From Ruminococcus sp. (GTDB lineage Bacteria > Bacillota > Clostridia > Oscillospirales > Ruminococcaceae): a stretch of 64,000 bases of DNA. A program made the position numbers and the translations under genes. This document shows, in pieces, positions 17,407 to 25,486 of this stretch. Position 1 is the first letter of the stretch. Every line of letters begins with the position of its first letter. A model generated the notes under the pieces. The model was not told the origin of the DNA, did no database searches, and was given only the letters and a program-made list of their open reading frames with translations. The stretch lies in NCBI RefSeq assembly GCF_017549005.1, contig NZ_JAFYYT010000054.1:1-64000 (forward strand). The letters are read 5' to 3'.

Positions 17407-18396
17407 ATGAAAAAAGCAGCCGCTTTTTTAGGTGCAGCCGCTATGGTGCTGAGCCTTGTTTCATGTAAAATGACAGTGACTCCCAAAAAGGAAGTCGTAC
17501 ATAATACAGAAGTTCCGCCGAAAATGATGTTCCTCGGTGACTCTGTCGCCGCAGGTTACGGACTTGAGGGCTATTCTGCCGACGATCTTTATCACTGCCG
17601 TTCCTATGCGAATATACTGAAAGAAAAATACGAAGCCGAGCTGGAGGGGGAGTGCGGCCACGAAATGGTGAACAAGGCTGTTTCGGGAGCTACGTCTGCC
17701 GATCTTCTCGCGCTTATACAGAGCGGCTCACTTGACGAGGATCTGATTGACAGCGACGCTGTGGTAATATCTATCGGCGGAAACGATATGCTTGAAATAA
17801 TGCTCAACGCACTGAAAAATATGGGAATAACCGAAAATGGCGACTTCAAAGCTAAGGATATCGATGTTTTCAGTGCTGCCTCATCGCTTCTGAACATGGA
17901 TAAGGACGTTGATGAAGCCCTTGTGCAGTTTGAGAAGAATATCAGGACTATATCCGAGGAGCTTTCCGAGAGGACGGACGGAACGGTATTTGTCCAGACT
18001 CTTTACGATCCGCTGGAGTCGCTAAGCAAATTCCACATGATAACGGATTTTTCCAACGAAAAGATCGGTAAGTTAAACAGTATGATCTCCGAGAACTCGC
18101 TTTACGGCTATAAGGTCATAGACGTTGCAGCAGATTTCAAAGGGAAGTCCGATACTCTCACGAATATCGGCAAGTTCGACATTCACCCCAACGCAGAAGG
18201 ACACAGGCAGATTGCAGACGACGTTGACGCGGCATTCCGCGCAGCAGGTTTCAGCTATACTACCATAGAGTACGGCAAGAAGGAACTCACCGTGTACTGG
18301 AAAAGAGCTATATACGGCGGCTGTGCAGGACTTATAGCTCTGACCGCAGTTATTATCGGCGTAGTAGTACACAAAAAGAAGAAAAAGAAAGACTGA
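17407..18396 (+). CDS. SGNH/GDSL hydrolase lipoprotein with C-terminal membrane helix
   Basis: A 329-residue surface esterase or lipase-like hydrolase. A lipoprotein-type signal ends in LVSC with Cys20. The SGNH catalytic blocks are clear: FLGDSVAAGYG (Ser46, block I), the GGND motif (block III) and DIHPNAEGH (Asp/His, block V). The C-terminus is unusual for a lipoprotein: a membrane helix (GGCAGLIALTAVIIGVVV) followed by a poly-Lys tail, so both ends would be held at the membrane if the lipobox is used. The substrate is unknown; deacetylation of cell-wall or plant polysaccharide, or lysophospholipase activity, are possible. It has its own promoter and terminator and stands alone. Confidence 0.85.
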   Translation: MKKAAAFLGAAAMVLSLVSCKMTVTPKKEVVHNTEVPPKMMFLGDSVAAGYGLEGYSADDLYHCRSYANILKEKYEAELEGECGHEMVNKAVSGATSADLLALIQSGSLDEDLIDSDAVVISIGGNDMLEIMLNALKNMGITENGDFKAKDIDVFSAASSLLNMDKDVDEALVQFEKNIRTISEELSERTDGTVFVQTLYDPLESLSKFHMITDFSNEKIGKLNSMISENSLYGYKVIDVAADFKGKSDTLTNIGKFDIHPNAEGHRQIADDVDAAFRAAGFSYTTIEYGKKELTVYWKRAIYGGCAGLIALTAVIIGVVVHKKKKKKD

Positions 18397-18400
18397 ACAT

Positions 18401-18438
18401 AAAAAACCGTAAGAAAGAAAAGCTTTCTTACGGTTTTG
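18401..18438. terminator. bidirectional terminator between convergent genes
   Basis: A 14-bp stem AAACCGTAAGAAAG / CTTTCTTACGGTTT with a 5-nt loop; T-runs follow on both strands. Confidence 0.85.
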
Positions 18439-18441
18439 CAT

Positions 18442-19413
18442 TTAACGCGGCATTTCCTGATCGGGAACGATAATAGCTCCGTTGAGACTGAGGTTTCTAA
18501 GGAAGATAAGTCTTGCCTGATCCACACATTCGGGCTTTACCATGTAATAGAGGTAATGCTCCATCAGGTTGAACATATCGAAGGTCCTGCCCTCTATCTT
18601 GAACTGACTGAAGCCCATAGGAACATACTTGTTCCAGATATCGTCGGGAGTTATATGGGTACTGAGCGACTTTATGTCGAAAAGGCTCCTGTGCTCGCAT
18701 TTACATTCAAATACAGCCTTTGCCTCGGGGTGTTCCTTTGCGAATTTATCGGAATCGAAGGGCGCATTGGGGTATTTTCTTACGTGGTTGGCATAAGCTA
18801 TCTGCTCGAGACCTATGGTCTGATAGTGGAGAGAGCGGTTAGCGCAGCCCGGATTGCAGCAGGCGTTCACAAGTATCTCGCATTTTCCCTTATCCGGTAT
18901 CTTTTCAAGGACATCGAACCTGTTGTTGAGGTCGTAGTCGATGACTACGATATGATAGTCCTTTTCAACCTCCTCATAGAGCTTTTCGGGCTCGGTTATT
19001 CTCTTGCAGGTTGAGCTTGTAAGCTTGAAATTTGGATAGGTCTTTCTTATGTAGTCCTCAAGGATCGGGGACATAACGATACATTCGTTCATGCCGTTGT
19101 CAGCGATATGCATTACCATGTTGCAGAATTCGTCGCTGAGATGCTTTTTTTCGATCATAGGGTTTGTGAATGTGAAGCGGAGCGGTATTCCCTTGCCGTT
19201 GAAGTACTTTGTAACGCCTCTTACGAAGTCCTTCTGGCACATACCGTGCATAACACGTCCGCCGTTCCATAATGAGGGCGGAAAAATGCCGTAGATTGAA
19301 GCTATCTCAACTCCCTCGCGGAAAAGCTCGGGGCTGTTTTCGAGCATTGTAAGAAAAACCGAGTTGAATTTGAAAAGCCTTGCAAAATCAGGCAGATGAA
19401 ACCTTACTTTCAT
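18442..19413 (-). CDS. peptidase U32-like TIM-barrel protein
   Basis: A 323-residue cytoplasmic protein. The (beta/alpha)-repeat pattern (LRFTFTNPMI, ECIVMSPILEDYI, HIVVIDYDLN, CEILVNACCNPGC), the Cys cluster NACCNPGC and the KIEGR motif near the C-terminus recall the U32 collagenase-like/UbiU group, in which clustered cysteines bind Fe-S. The overall match is moderate and the molecular role is unknown. I chose the ATG at 19413 because an AAGGAGG lies 7 nt upstream; the frame extends 12 codons further without a site. It is monocistronic and convergent with the SGNH gene. Confidence 0.5.
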   Translation of the reverse strand: MKVRFHLPDFARLFKFNSVFLTMLENSPELFREGVEIASIYGIFPPSLWNGGRVMHGMCQKDFVRGVTKYFNGKGIPLRFTFTNPMIEKKHLSDEFCNMVMHIADNGMNECIVMSPILEDYIRKTYPNFKLTSSTCKRITEPEKLYEEVEKDYHIVVIDYDLNNRFDVLEKIPDKGKCEILVNACCNPGCANRSLHYQTIGLEQIAYANHVRKYPNAPFDSDKFAKEHPEAKAVFECKCEHRSLFDIKSLSTHITPDDIWNKYVPMGFSQFKIEGRTFDMFNLMEHYLYYMVKPECVDQARLIFLRNLSLNGAIIVPDQEMPR

Positions 19414-19717
19414 TGGGATTCCTCCTTGAATAAGCCTAAGGAAAGGCAAAGTTATTAAGTAATAATATTATAGCATAAAATACAGGAAAAAGCAACAATC
19501 GCGGAGAAAACGCAAAAAAAAGCGCCGCAAAAAACAGCTTGCGGCGCATCCTTTTATCATATTCAATCTTGATATCCGCGCTTTTACCGAGATGTGCAGA
19601 TATCAGGCGGGTAAAAGGGGGTAAAAGAGGATAAGGGGATTGGGATTGGATTGTTTGATGATCTGCCCTTCGGGGAAAACCTTTGCAGGCAAGGGCAGAT
19701 CAGAAGTATTAACTTGA
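19414..19717. other. intergenic region between the U32-like and proline-rich genes
   Basis: Apart from the terminator at 19514-19547 I see no gene, RNA or strong promoter here. Confidence 0.5.
19514..19547 (-). terminator. terminator downstream of the proline-rich secreted protein gene
   Basis: A 9-bp stem GCGCCGCAA / TTGCGGCGC with an 8-nt loop, followed on the minus strand by eight T residues. Confidence 0.8.
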
Positions 19718-20656
19718 TTATTCAGCGTCAGCCTCAGCAGCAGCCTCAGTTGTTTCCTCAGCTACAGCCTCAGTTGTCTCTTCAGCCTCTGCCTCAGCAG
19801 CCTTGAGAGCTTCTCTCTCCTTAGGTCCGAGGTGCTCGTGAGCAGGTCCCTTAGGAGCCTCAGGAGCTACAGGAGGAACAGGAGGTGCCGGAGGTGTAGG
19901 AAGCTCGCCGTCCTCAGGAGCTACAGGAGGTGCCGGAGGTGTAGGAAGCTCGCCGTCCTCAGGAGCTACTGGCGGTACAGGAGGCTCAGGCTTGTTCGGA
20001 TTTACAAAGTGAACGTCAGCGTGAACGTCCTTAGCGTTGAGGATCTTCTCCATTGTGTCTTCGTCGATGAAGTCGATCTTGCTGAGATCTACCTTATCGC
20101 GGAACTGCATGAAGAGATCTGTGAGCTCGAGGTGTACAGGGCCGAGGGGCTTTGTGGGCTTCTCGATATCCTCTGCGTCCTCAGCTTCTTCAGCTTCCTC
20201 AGCCTCAGCTGCCTCTTCGTCAACCTCAGGCTTTTCGATGTCCTCAGGAGGAACAGGCGGAACCGGCTTCTCGTTAGCGTGGAAGTGAACGTCTACCTTC
20301 TCGATCTGATCCCAGTTCTCGAGGATAGTATCTGTAAGAATATCAATGCTGTTAGCATCGATGAAAGTACGGATCTGGTCGATGAACTCTGTTACATCGA
20401 GGATTACAGGAGGCTCCGGAGGAACAGGCTTCTCTGCTTCGTCGAGTTCTGCATCAGGAACGATGAGCTCTGGTGCTTCAACTTCTACTGCTTCCTCAGC
20501 AGCTTCTTCTTCTGCAACGTCCTCAGCAACTGCTGTGATAGCAACAGCTTCTTCAGTTGTCTCTGCTTCCTCAGCAGCAAATGCGTTGAGGCTCATAGCT
20601 GAAGCCATTACTGACATAGCAGCTATTGCAGCAAGAATGTTCTTTTTGCTTTTCAT
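19718..20656 (-). CDS. secreted acidic Pro/Glu/Ala-rich protein
   Basis: A 312-residue exported protein that I do not recognise. A Sec signal peptide (cut near AFA-AEEA, about residue 28) is followed by very acidic Ala/Glu tracts and PxPP segments. Two related units of about 50 residues are visible: one with LDVTEFIDQIRTFID ... VDVHFHANEKPVPP, the other with LELTDLFMQFRDKVD ... ADVHFVNPNKPEPP. A 15-residue PPVAPEDGELPTPPA unit is repeated in tandem. No enzyme motif, dockerin or LPXTG sorting signal is seen. A SigI-type promoter motif lies upstream at 20726-20757, matching the one upstream of sigI, so it is probably a target of the adjacent SigI/RsgI system. AAGGAG lies 9 nt before the ATG. 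Confidence 0.7.
   Translation of the reverse strand: MKSKKNILAAIAAMSVMASAMSLNAFAAEEAETTEEAVAITAVAEDVAEEEAAEEAVEVEAPELIVPDAELDEAEKPVPPEPPVILDVTEFIDQIRTFIDANSIDILTDTILENWDQIEKVDVHFHANEKPVPPVPPEDIEKPEVDEEAAEAEEAEEAEDAEDIEKPTKPLGPVHLELTDLFMQFRDKVDLSKIDFIDEDTMEKILNAKDVHADVHFVNPNKPEPPVPPVAPEDGELPTPPAPPVAPEDGELPTPPAPPVPPVAPEAPKGPAHEHLGPKEREALKAAEAEAEETTEAVAEETTEAAAEADAE
19881..19970 (-). repeat. 45-bp tandem repeat, two copies
   Basis: A 45-bp unit beginning GGAGGTGCCGGAGGTG (plus strand) at 19881 is repeated immediately at 19926, essentially identical. It encodes two copies of a 15-residue Pro-rich unit, so it is in frame and can expand or contract without a frameshift. Confidence 0.9.
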
Positions 20657-20725
20657 AGGTAATTACTCCTTTTTGATAAATTTTCTCCGCATGGGAGATA
20701 TAAGCTTTATTTGCTTTATGTTAAC

Positions 20726-20757
20726 AGTTTACGGAGTCCGTTTTATAAAAGTGGGGT
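20726..20757 (-). promoter_or_regulatory. candidate SigI promoter of the proline-rich protein gene
   Basis: On the minus strand ACCCC (20757-20753), a 19-nt spacer and CGTAAACT (20733-20726), about 70 nt upstream of the ATG. The same two elements with the same spacer occur upstream of sigI and the lipoprotein at 30576. They fit the ACCCC-type -35 and CGWA-type -10 boxes known for SigI. Confidence 0.75.
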
Positions 20758-20833
20758 AATTATGAATTTTTTTGGAAAAAATCCAAATATTTTTTTTGAA
20801 GCCCCTGAAGTCGGCTGTTTTTCGGCACAGAAA

Positions 20834-20866
20834 CAGAAAAGACATTGCTGTGCAATGTCTTTTCTG
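20834..20866 (-). terminator. terminator of the sigI-rsgI operon
   Basis: A 15-bp perfect stem CAGAAAAGACATTGC / GCAATGTCTTTTCTG with a 3-nt loop. The stem's own 3' arm supplies TTTTCT and the tract continues TTTCT. Confidence 0.75.
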
Positions 20867-20887
20867 CTTATAGTAATTCATGTTTTC

Positions 20888-22222
20888 TTAGGGAAGGGAA
20901 ACAGGGGAAACAGAGGGTTGGGTATTAGGGCAGGATACTTCCGTCCCGGGCAGTGCATCCCGTGGGGTATCCTTTTTCACATCACCTGGCATTACCCGTT
21001 CAATTGAGAATCTGAATGCAGGCGAAGGTTCCCTGACGCTTTCCGGTTTTATTTCTTCTGCGGGGGCAGGAGAAAGCGCTTCGGGTGTCTCAGGCTTATC
21101 CTGAGGAGTTTCCTTTGCTTCGTCGGAAGACAGAGACGGGAACTCGTTTTCGGGCAGTGCTTCCCGATTTTCTTCTATAATGACCGCGTCCTGCACATGA
21201 GGGGCAGGTGCGGGAAGAAGCGGCTTTATTTTTTCCACTGCCTCGCGGGTTATCTCAATGATGCCGTTGTTATCCCTGAGAACAAAGTGATTATTGTTGG
21301 CAGGTTCAGCAGGAGCGGCAGGTTCCGCAGGCTTAGGAGGTTCAGCCTTGTTGTCATCAGGCTTGGGAACAGCCTTTTCTCCGCTCTTGATCTCGGGCTT
21401 TGCGGGCTCGGGTGCAGGAGCTTCGGGAGTATCGTGAGCCTCAGGCTTTTTGGGAGCCTCGGGCTGTGACGGTGCAGCAGGAGCTGCGCCGTTATCGGGC
21501 TTCGGAGTTTCGGGAGCCTTGACCTCCTCCTGAGGAGGCTTTGGAGCTTCGGGAATATTTCCCTTATCCTCATGGACCTTCGGAGCTTCGGGAGCCTTGT
21601 CGTCCTTGTGCTTCGGGCCGTCGGGCTTGGGAGCCTCCGGCTTTGCAGGCTCGTGAGGCTTTGGAACACCGAATTCATAGACGTTTACCTTAGTATCCGT
21701 AATGCCGTTTTCAAATTCTTCCTTGAAGATATTGTATTCGTCGGCGTCGGTCTTTATAAAGATGTTGACAACGTCATCTTCGGTGTTGAGACCCTGTGAT
21801 TTTTCCATATCAAGGATCTCGTTTGCAGCGGTGAGCTTATCCTTGCCCTTGCCGTTGTAGTCCCTGAGGAGCTCGTCAGCCGTGGCGTCGCCGCCGCTGA
21901 GGTGAAGAACTTCTCCCTTTATGTTAAGATCCATTCGTATATTTGTTTTAGCAGATATCAGGACGGTAGAGTGAGTTTTGAAATTACGTGTATAATAGAA
22001 TGAACCTGCTGAAACTGCTATCGCGAGACAAGCGGCGGCTGCGGCAAATCTTGTAACGTAGAAGCTTATCCGTCTTTCCTCCTCGGCTCCGTATTCCATG
22101 AGCACGGGAGCAGTAACGGTCTGTCCTACGGTGTATCTGAGATTTGCAGCTTTCATGTAGCGTGCTTCCTCGTCCATTAGTACAGCATATCCTTTGTGAC
22201 ATTCCATAACGATGTATTTCAT
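20888..22222 (-). CDS. rsgI: RsgI-family anti-sigma-I factor with proline-rich ectodomain
   Basis: A 444-residue single-pass membrane regulator of SigI. An RsgI_N-type cytoplasmic domain (residues 1-50; YIVMECHKGYAVLMDEEARYM) holds the sigma factor in known homologues. A membrane helix follows at about 55-75, then a juxtamembrane domain (about 83-185) and a long disordered tail rich in PEAPKP, AEP and KPE units. There is no CBM, GH or PA14 domain such as the sensors on Clostridium thermocellum RsgI proteins. In characterised RsgI proteins a conserved Asn-Pro in the juxtamembrane domain is the self-cleavage site; the corresponding stretch here reads AKTNIRMDLN, with Ile95 after Asn94. The start overlaps the sigI stop as ATGA. 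Confidence 0.85.
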   Translation of the reverse strand: MKYIVMECHKGYAVLMDEEARYMKAANLRYTVGQTVTAPVLMEYGAEEERRISFYVTRFAAAAACLAIAVSAGSFYYTRNFKTHSTVLISAKTNIRMDLNIKGEVLHLSGGDATADELLRDYNGKGKDKLTAANEILDMEKSQGLNTEDDVVNIFIKTDADEYNIFKEEFENGITDTKVNVYEFGVPKPHEPAKPEAPKPDGPKHKDDKAPEAPKVHEDKGNIPEAPKPPQEEVKAPETPKPDNGAAPAAPSQPEAPKKPEAHDTPEAPAPEPAKPEIKSGEKAVPKPDDNKAEPPKPAEPAAPAEPANNNHFVLRDNNGIIEITREAVEKIKPLLPAPAPHVQDAVIIEENREALPENEFPSLSSDEAKETPQDKPETPEALSPAPAEEIKPESVREPSPAFRFSIERVMPGDVKKDTPRDALPGTEVSCPNTQPSVSPVSLP

Positions 22223-22941
22223 TTGTTTTCACCACCTTTTAATACTTGCATGATATGGCCGCGCATTATCTCGTATCCGTTGGTGCATATGAGCAGAACG
22301 GCGACAAGGTAGCGTCGGTGCCTTTCAAGAGACTTTCTTTCCACATTTGCTCCCTCTGCTATTCTTGCAAGGGGAACGCGTTTAGTTCTCAGAAAGTCAT
22401 CGAGGATCTCAGGATTGTTTCTTGCGTAATAAACAGCTTTCTGGCATATCTCCAGTGTACGTCGCTGCCGCGGAGAATTCTCCGCAACATCGTCCATAGT
22501 CACACCAAAATCCTTCATTTGGGCTGAAAGCTCTTCGATCTCCTGCTTTGTTGCGTCTCTTAGTTCGTTTTCTGCGTAATCATCGTGTTCGTCTCGGATC
22601 GTTTCTTTCAGGTCTGTTTTATCATCTTCACTTACGTCCAGGGATATTTGACCTTTATTTCTCTTTTCTTTACGGTAGTTATCTATCAGGCGATTTTTTA
22701 TTTGTAAAGCGGCGAATTTCAAAAAAGAGCCGCGTAATCTTGAATAATTCTTAATAGCTTCATAGAATGCGAACATCGCAATGCTGAGTTCGTCATCGCT
22801 CTGATCGGGCGGACGGTTGAGAAACTTGGAAGTTTCAGACTTAATAAAGGGCATATAAGCAGATATGAGCTCATCTGCTGCGTGGCTGTCCTTTTTTGCT
22901 CTGTAGACCTGGGATATGATTTGATGTACATCAGAAGTCAT
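22219..22941 (-). CDS. sigI: RNA polymerase sigma factor SigI
   Basis: A 240-residue alternative sigma factor of the SigI group. Region 2 is visible at about 40-100 (DQSDDELSIAMFAFYEAIKNYSRLRGSFLKFA, IKNRLIDNYRKEKR); the SigI-type C-terminal domain (about 125-235) ends in ERKSLERHRRYLVAVLLICTNGYE, the family's DNA-reading helix. SigI controls heat-shock and wall genes in Bacillus and cellulosome genes in Clostridium thermocellum. I chose the ATG at 22941, 6 nt after a GGGGGGTGG, over the GTG at 22950 that overlaps that site. Translation is coupled to rsgI by a 4-nt overlap. A SigI-type promoter at 22968-22999 predicts autoregulation. Confidence 0.92.
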   Translation of the reverse strand: MTSDVHQIISQVYRAKKDSHAADELISAYMPFIKSETSKFLNRPPDQSDDELSIAMFAFYEAIKNYSRLRGSFLKFAALQIKNRLIDNYRKEKRNKGQISLDVSEDDKTDLKETIRDEHDDYAENELRDATKQEIEELSAQMKDFGVTMDDVAENSPRQRRTLEICQKAVYYARNNPEILDDFLRTKRVPLARIAEGANVERKSLERHRRYLVAVLLICTNGYEIMRGHIMQVLKGGENK

Positions 22942-22967
22942 ATTTGCCACCCCCCAATATTACTTAT

Positions 22968-22999
22968 AGTTTACGCAGCCCGCACATCAAAAACGGGGT
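22968..22999 (-). promoter_or_regulatory. candidate autoregulated SigI promoter of sigI-rsgI
   Basis: On the minus strand ACCCC (22999-22995), a 19-nt spacer and CGTAAACT (22975-22968), about 27 nt upstream of the sigI start. Identical core and spacing to 20726-20757 and 30502-30533. Confidence 0.8.
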
Positions 23000-23035
23000 G
23001 CTTTGGCGGAAATTCAAAAAAATTTCAGAATTTTT

Positions 23036-23065
23036 CAAAAAAAGCCCGAACAGCAGGGTCCGGGC
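23036..23065 (-). terminator. terminator of the acyl-CoA synthetase gene
   Basis: Stem GCCCGGAC / GTTCGGGC (one G-U pair) with a 6-nt loop, followed on the minus strand by seven T residues. Confidence 0.75.
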
Positions 23066-23076
23066 GTTAAGTTTTG

Positions 23077-24753
23077 TTACTTTGCGGAGTTTTCCTCGTC
23101 CTGGTGACGTATCTGAGCGCGCTTGATCTTGCCGCCGAGAGTCTTCGGGAGCTCCTTTACATATTCTATTACACGGGGGTACTTGTAAGGCGCAGTTTCG
23201 TGCTTTACGTGATCCTGAAGCTCCTTTGTGAGCTCGGGTGAAGGAGTATATCCCTCTGCAAGTACGACAGTAGCCTTTACTACCTGACCTCTTATGGGGT
23301 CGGGAGCGCCTGTGATAGCCGATTCAACAACGGCAGGGTGGGTGAGGAGAGCGCTCTCTACCTCGAATGGTCCGATACGGTAGCCCGAGCACTTGATAAC
23401 GTCGTCGTTTCTTCCCACGAACCAGTAATAGCCCTTGGAATCGCGCCATGCAACGTCGCCTGTGTCGTAATTCTTACCGCCGAGAACGGCTTCCGTGAGC
23501 TCGGGGTTCTTGTAGTAGCCGCAGAACAGTCCTGTAGGACGCTCCTTGTCTATGCCGCATACCATGATGCTGCCCTCTTCACCGTCGTCAGCCTCAGAGC
23601 CGTCGGGACGGAGGAGGTGGATATTGTAAAGCGGTGAGGGCTTGCCTGTTGAGCCTGGTTTCGGGTCTATCCACGGGAAGTTTGCGATGAGAACGGTTCC
23701 CTCTGTCTGACCGAAGCCCTCGCGCATCTTCTTGCCCGTGAGCTCATATATACGGTTGAATACTTCGGGATTGAGGGGCTCGCCTGCGTTGCAGAAGTTC
23801 TGAATGGAGGAAAGATCGTACTTTGTCATATCCTCCTGGAGCATGAATCTGTACATAGTAGGCGGAGCGCAGAATGTTGTCAGCTTGTAGTGGCTTATTA
23901 CCTCAAGTATATCCTTTGCGTTGAATCTGCCGGTGAAGTCATATGCGAACTGTACGGCGCCGCAAATCCACTGTCCGTATATCTTTCCCCAGCCGAACTT
24001 AGCCCAGCCCGAGTCGGATATTGACATATGGAGCTTGTTCTCCTGTACCTGGTGCCAGTACTTCGCGGTAACTATGTGACCTAACGGGTGTGCGAAGTTG
24101 TGACATACCATCTTCGGCATACCTGTTGAGCCCGATGTGAAGTAGATGAGCATGGTATCGGTAGCCTTTGTAGCCTGATCGTCTGTGGGACGCTCGAAGG
24201 TGTCGGGATACTTTGCTATCTCGTCCTCGAAGTAGTCCCAGCCCTCGCGCGGTTCTGCAACGGCTATCTTCTTGCGGAGAGTCTTTATCTCGGGAGCGGC
24301 TCCGTCGATCTGACCGCGTATGTATTCGTCGTCGCAGGCGATGATAGCTGATATCTCAGCCATATTGCCGCGGTAAGCGATATCGTGAGTAGTGAAAAGT
24401 AGATTTCCGGGGATAAGAATGACTCCCAGCTTATGGAGAGCTGTGGCTATTACCCAGTATTCCCAGCGGCGGCGCAGTATAAGAAGGACTACATCGCCCT
24501 TTTTCAGACCGAGACTGCGGAAGTAGTGGCAGGTCTGGTTTGAAAGCTTTGATATATCCGTAAAAGTAAAGGTCTTTTCCTGTTTGTCGTGGCTGAGCCA
24601 TACGAGAGCCTTTTTCTCGGGCTCCTGTTTTGCCCATTCGTCAACGATATCCCAGCCGAAGTTAAAGTCTTCGGGAACATTTACGCGGTAGTTTTCCTTG
24701 AAATCCTCGTATGAATCAAATTCTATACGAGGAAGGTATCGGTCTAAAAGCAT
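23077..24753 (-). CDS. AMP-forming acyl-CoA synthetase (medium-chain/acetyl type)
   Basis: A 558-residue ANL-superfamily ligase that activates a carboxylic acid to its acyl-adenylate and then its CoA thioester. The P-loop YFTSGSTGMPKMVCHN, the FGQTEG motif, YDTGDVAW and the DDVIKCSGYRIGPFEVE hinge are intact, and the C-terminal catalytic Lys lies in PKTLGGKIKR. It is the length of medium-chain acyl-CoA synthetases. The chain length used cannot be read from sequence. It follows a cupin-type transcription regulator by 39 nt on the same strand, a gene pair common in gut Clostridia, so the regulator probably controls it. AAGGAG lies 11 nt before the ATG. Confidence 0.9.
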   Translation of the reverse strand: MLLDRYLPRIEFDSYEDFKENYRVNVPEDFNFGWDIVDEWAKQEPEKKALVWLSHDKQEKTFTFTDISKLSNQTCHYFRSLGLKKGDVVLLILRRRWEYWVIATALHKLGVILIPGNLLFTTHDIAYRGNMAEISAIIACDDEYIRGQIDGAAPEIKTLRKKIAVAEPREGWDYFEDEIAKYPDTFERPTDDQATKATDTMLIYFTSGSTGMPKMVCHNFAHPLGHIVTAKYWHQVQENKLHMSISDSGWAKFGWGKIYGQWICGAVQFAYDFTGRFNAKDILEVISHYKLTTFCAPPTMYRFMLQEDMTKYDLSSIQNFCNAGEPLNPEVFNRIYELTGKKMREGFGQTEGTVLIANFPWIDPKPGSTGKPSPLYNIHLLRPDGSEADDGEEGSIMVCGIDKERPTGLFCGYYKNPELTEAVLGGKNYDTGDVAWRDSKGYYWFVGRNDDVIKCSGYRIGPFEVESALLTHPAVVESAITGAPDPIRGQVVKATVVLAEGYTPSPELTKELQDHVKHETAPYKYPRVIEYVKELPKTLGGKIKRAQIRHQDEENSAK

Positions 24754-24792
24754 GATATTAAGAACTCCTTTTTATTAGCCGAAGGCGGCTTA

Positions 24793-25338
24793 TTATTCAG
24801 CGATCATAGTAAGGAATCTTGCCTTTGAATCGCCAACGCAGCGCTGTCCGTGAAGATAAGTCGGATTGAAGTAAATAGAGTCTCCCTCGTTGAGGATTAT
24901 CTCCTGATCCTCAAATACTACGGCAACAGTGCCCTTGAGGACGAGGTTGAACTCCTGACCTGAATGTCTTACGAGCTTTGCAGGCTCATCGGAGGGTTCA
25001 AGTGTGACTAAAAGAGGCTGCATTACCTTATCGGCATAGCGGAAAGCAAGATCCTTGAAGCGGTAGCCGGGGAAACGGCTTATACTTCTGCCCTTACCGC
25101 GTCGCACGACCTGGAAAGTGTCGATACGGCTGGGTTCGCCTGTGACGAGCTCATTAAAATCGACTCCGAATTTATTTGCGATCTCATAGATGACGCTTAT
25201 TGGAAAATCTCCGTTCTGTTCATAGCCTGCATACTGCTCGACTGAAAGTCCGAGTTCCTGAGCAAGCTTTTCCTGTGTGTAGTCGCACACCTCACGCAGT
25301 TCTTTGATACGTGCTGCGATCTCATTGATGGTTTCCAT
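24793..25338 (-). CDS. XRE-family regulator with C-terminal cupin domain
   Basis: A 181-residue transcription factor. An N-terminal helix-turn-helix of the XRE type (about 8-63; YTQEKLAQELGLSVEQYAGYEQNG) is followed by a cupin beta-barrel (about 105-180; HSGQEFNLVLKGTVAVVFEDQ, LNEGDSIYFNPTYLHGQRC) that would bind a small ligand or metal. It lies directly upstream of the acyl-CoA synthetase gene and probably senses its substrate or product, by analogy with other XRE-cupin regulators linked to metabolic genes. AAAGGAGG precedes the ATG by 8 nt and a sigma-A promoter lies at 25379-25408. Confidence 0.9.
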   Translation of the reverse strand: METINEIAARIKELREVCDYTQEKLAQELGLSVEQYAGYEQNGDFPISVIYEIANKFGVDFNELVTGEPSRIDTFQVVRRGKGRSISRFPGYRFKDLAFRYADKVMQPLLVTLEPSDEPAKLVRHSGQEFNLVLKGTVAVVFEDQEIILNEGDSIYFNPTYLHGQRCVGDSKARFLTMIAE

Positions 25339-25378
25339 AGCGCAACCTCCTTTATGAAAATTAAAGTATACATTAGTA

Positions 25379-25408
25379 ATGATATCATATTTTATGCTGT
25401 TTTGTCAA
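25379..25408 (-). promoter_or_regulatory. sigma-A promoter of the cupin regulator/acyl-CoA synthetase operon
   Basis: On the minus strand TTGACA (25408-25403), an 18-nt spacer and TATCAT (25384-25379). Confidence 0.7.
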
Positions 25409-25429
25409 GATAGGCGCCGATTTATGATA

Positions 25430-25466
25430 AAGAAAACACTTTCACGTTTAAAAGTGAAAGTGTTTT
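25430..25466 (-). terminator. terminator of the ABC-3 metal transporter operon
   Basis: A 13-bp stem AAAACACTTTCAC / GTGAAAGTGTTTT with an 8-nt loop and a T-rich tail on the minus strand. Confidence 0.8.
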
Positions 25467-25486
25467 GACGTTTTTAACAAAGCTGT

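Noticed and set aside
19881-19970. CRISPR-like repeat
   Set aside because: The 45-bp units abut with no spacer and encode an in-frame peptide repeat. No cas genes are present.
19832-20602. 256-codon plus-strand frame opposite the Pro-rich gene
   Set aside because: It is antisense to biased GAA/CCT repeats, which leave the other strand open. No start signals.
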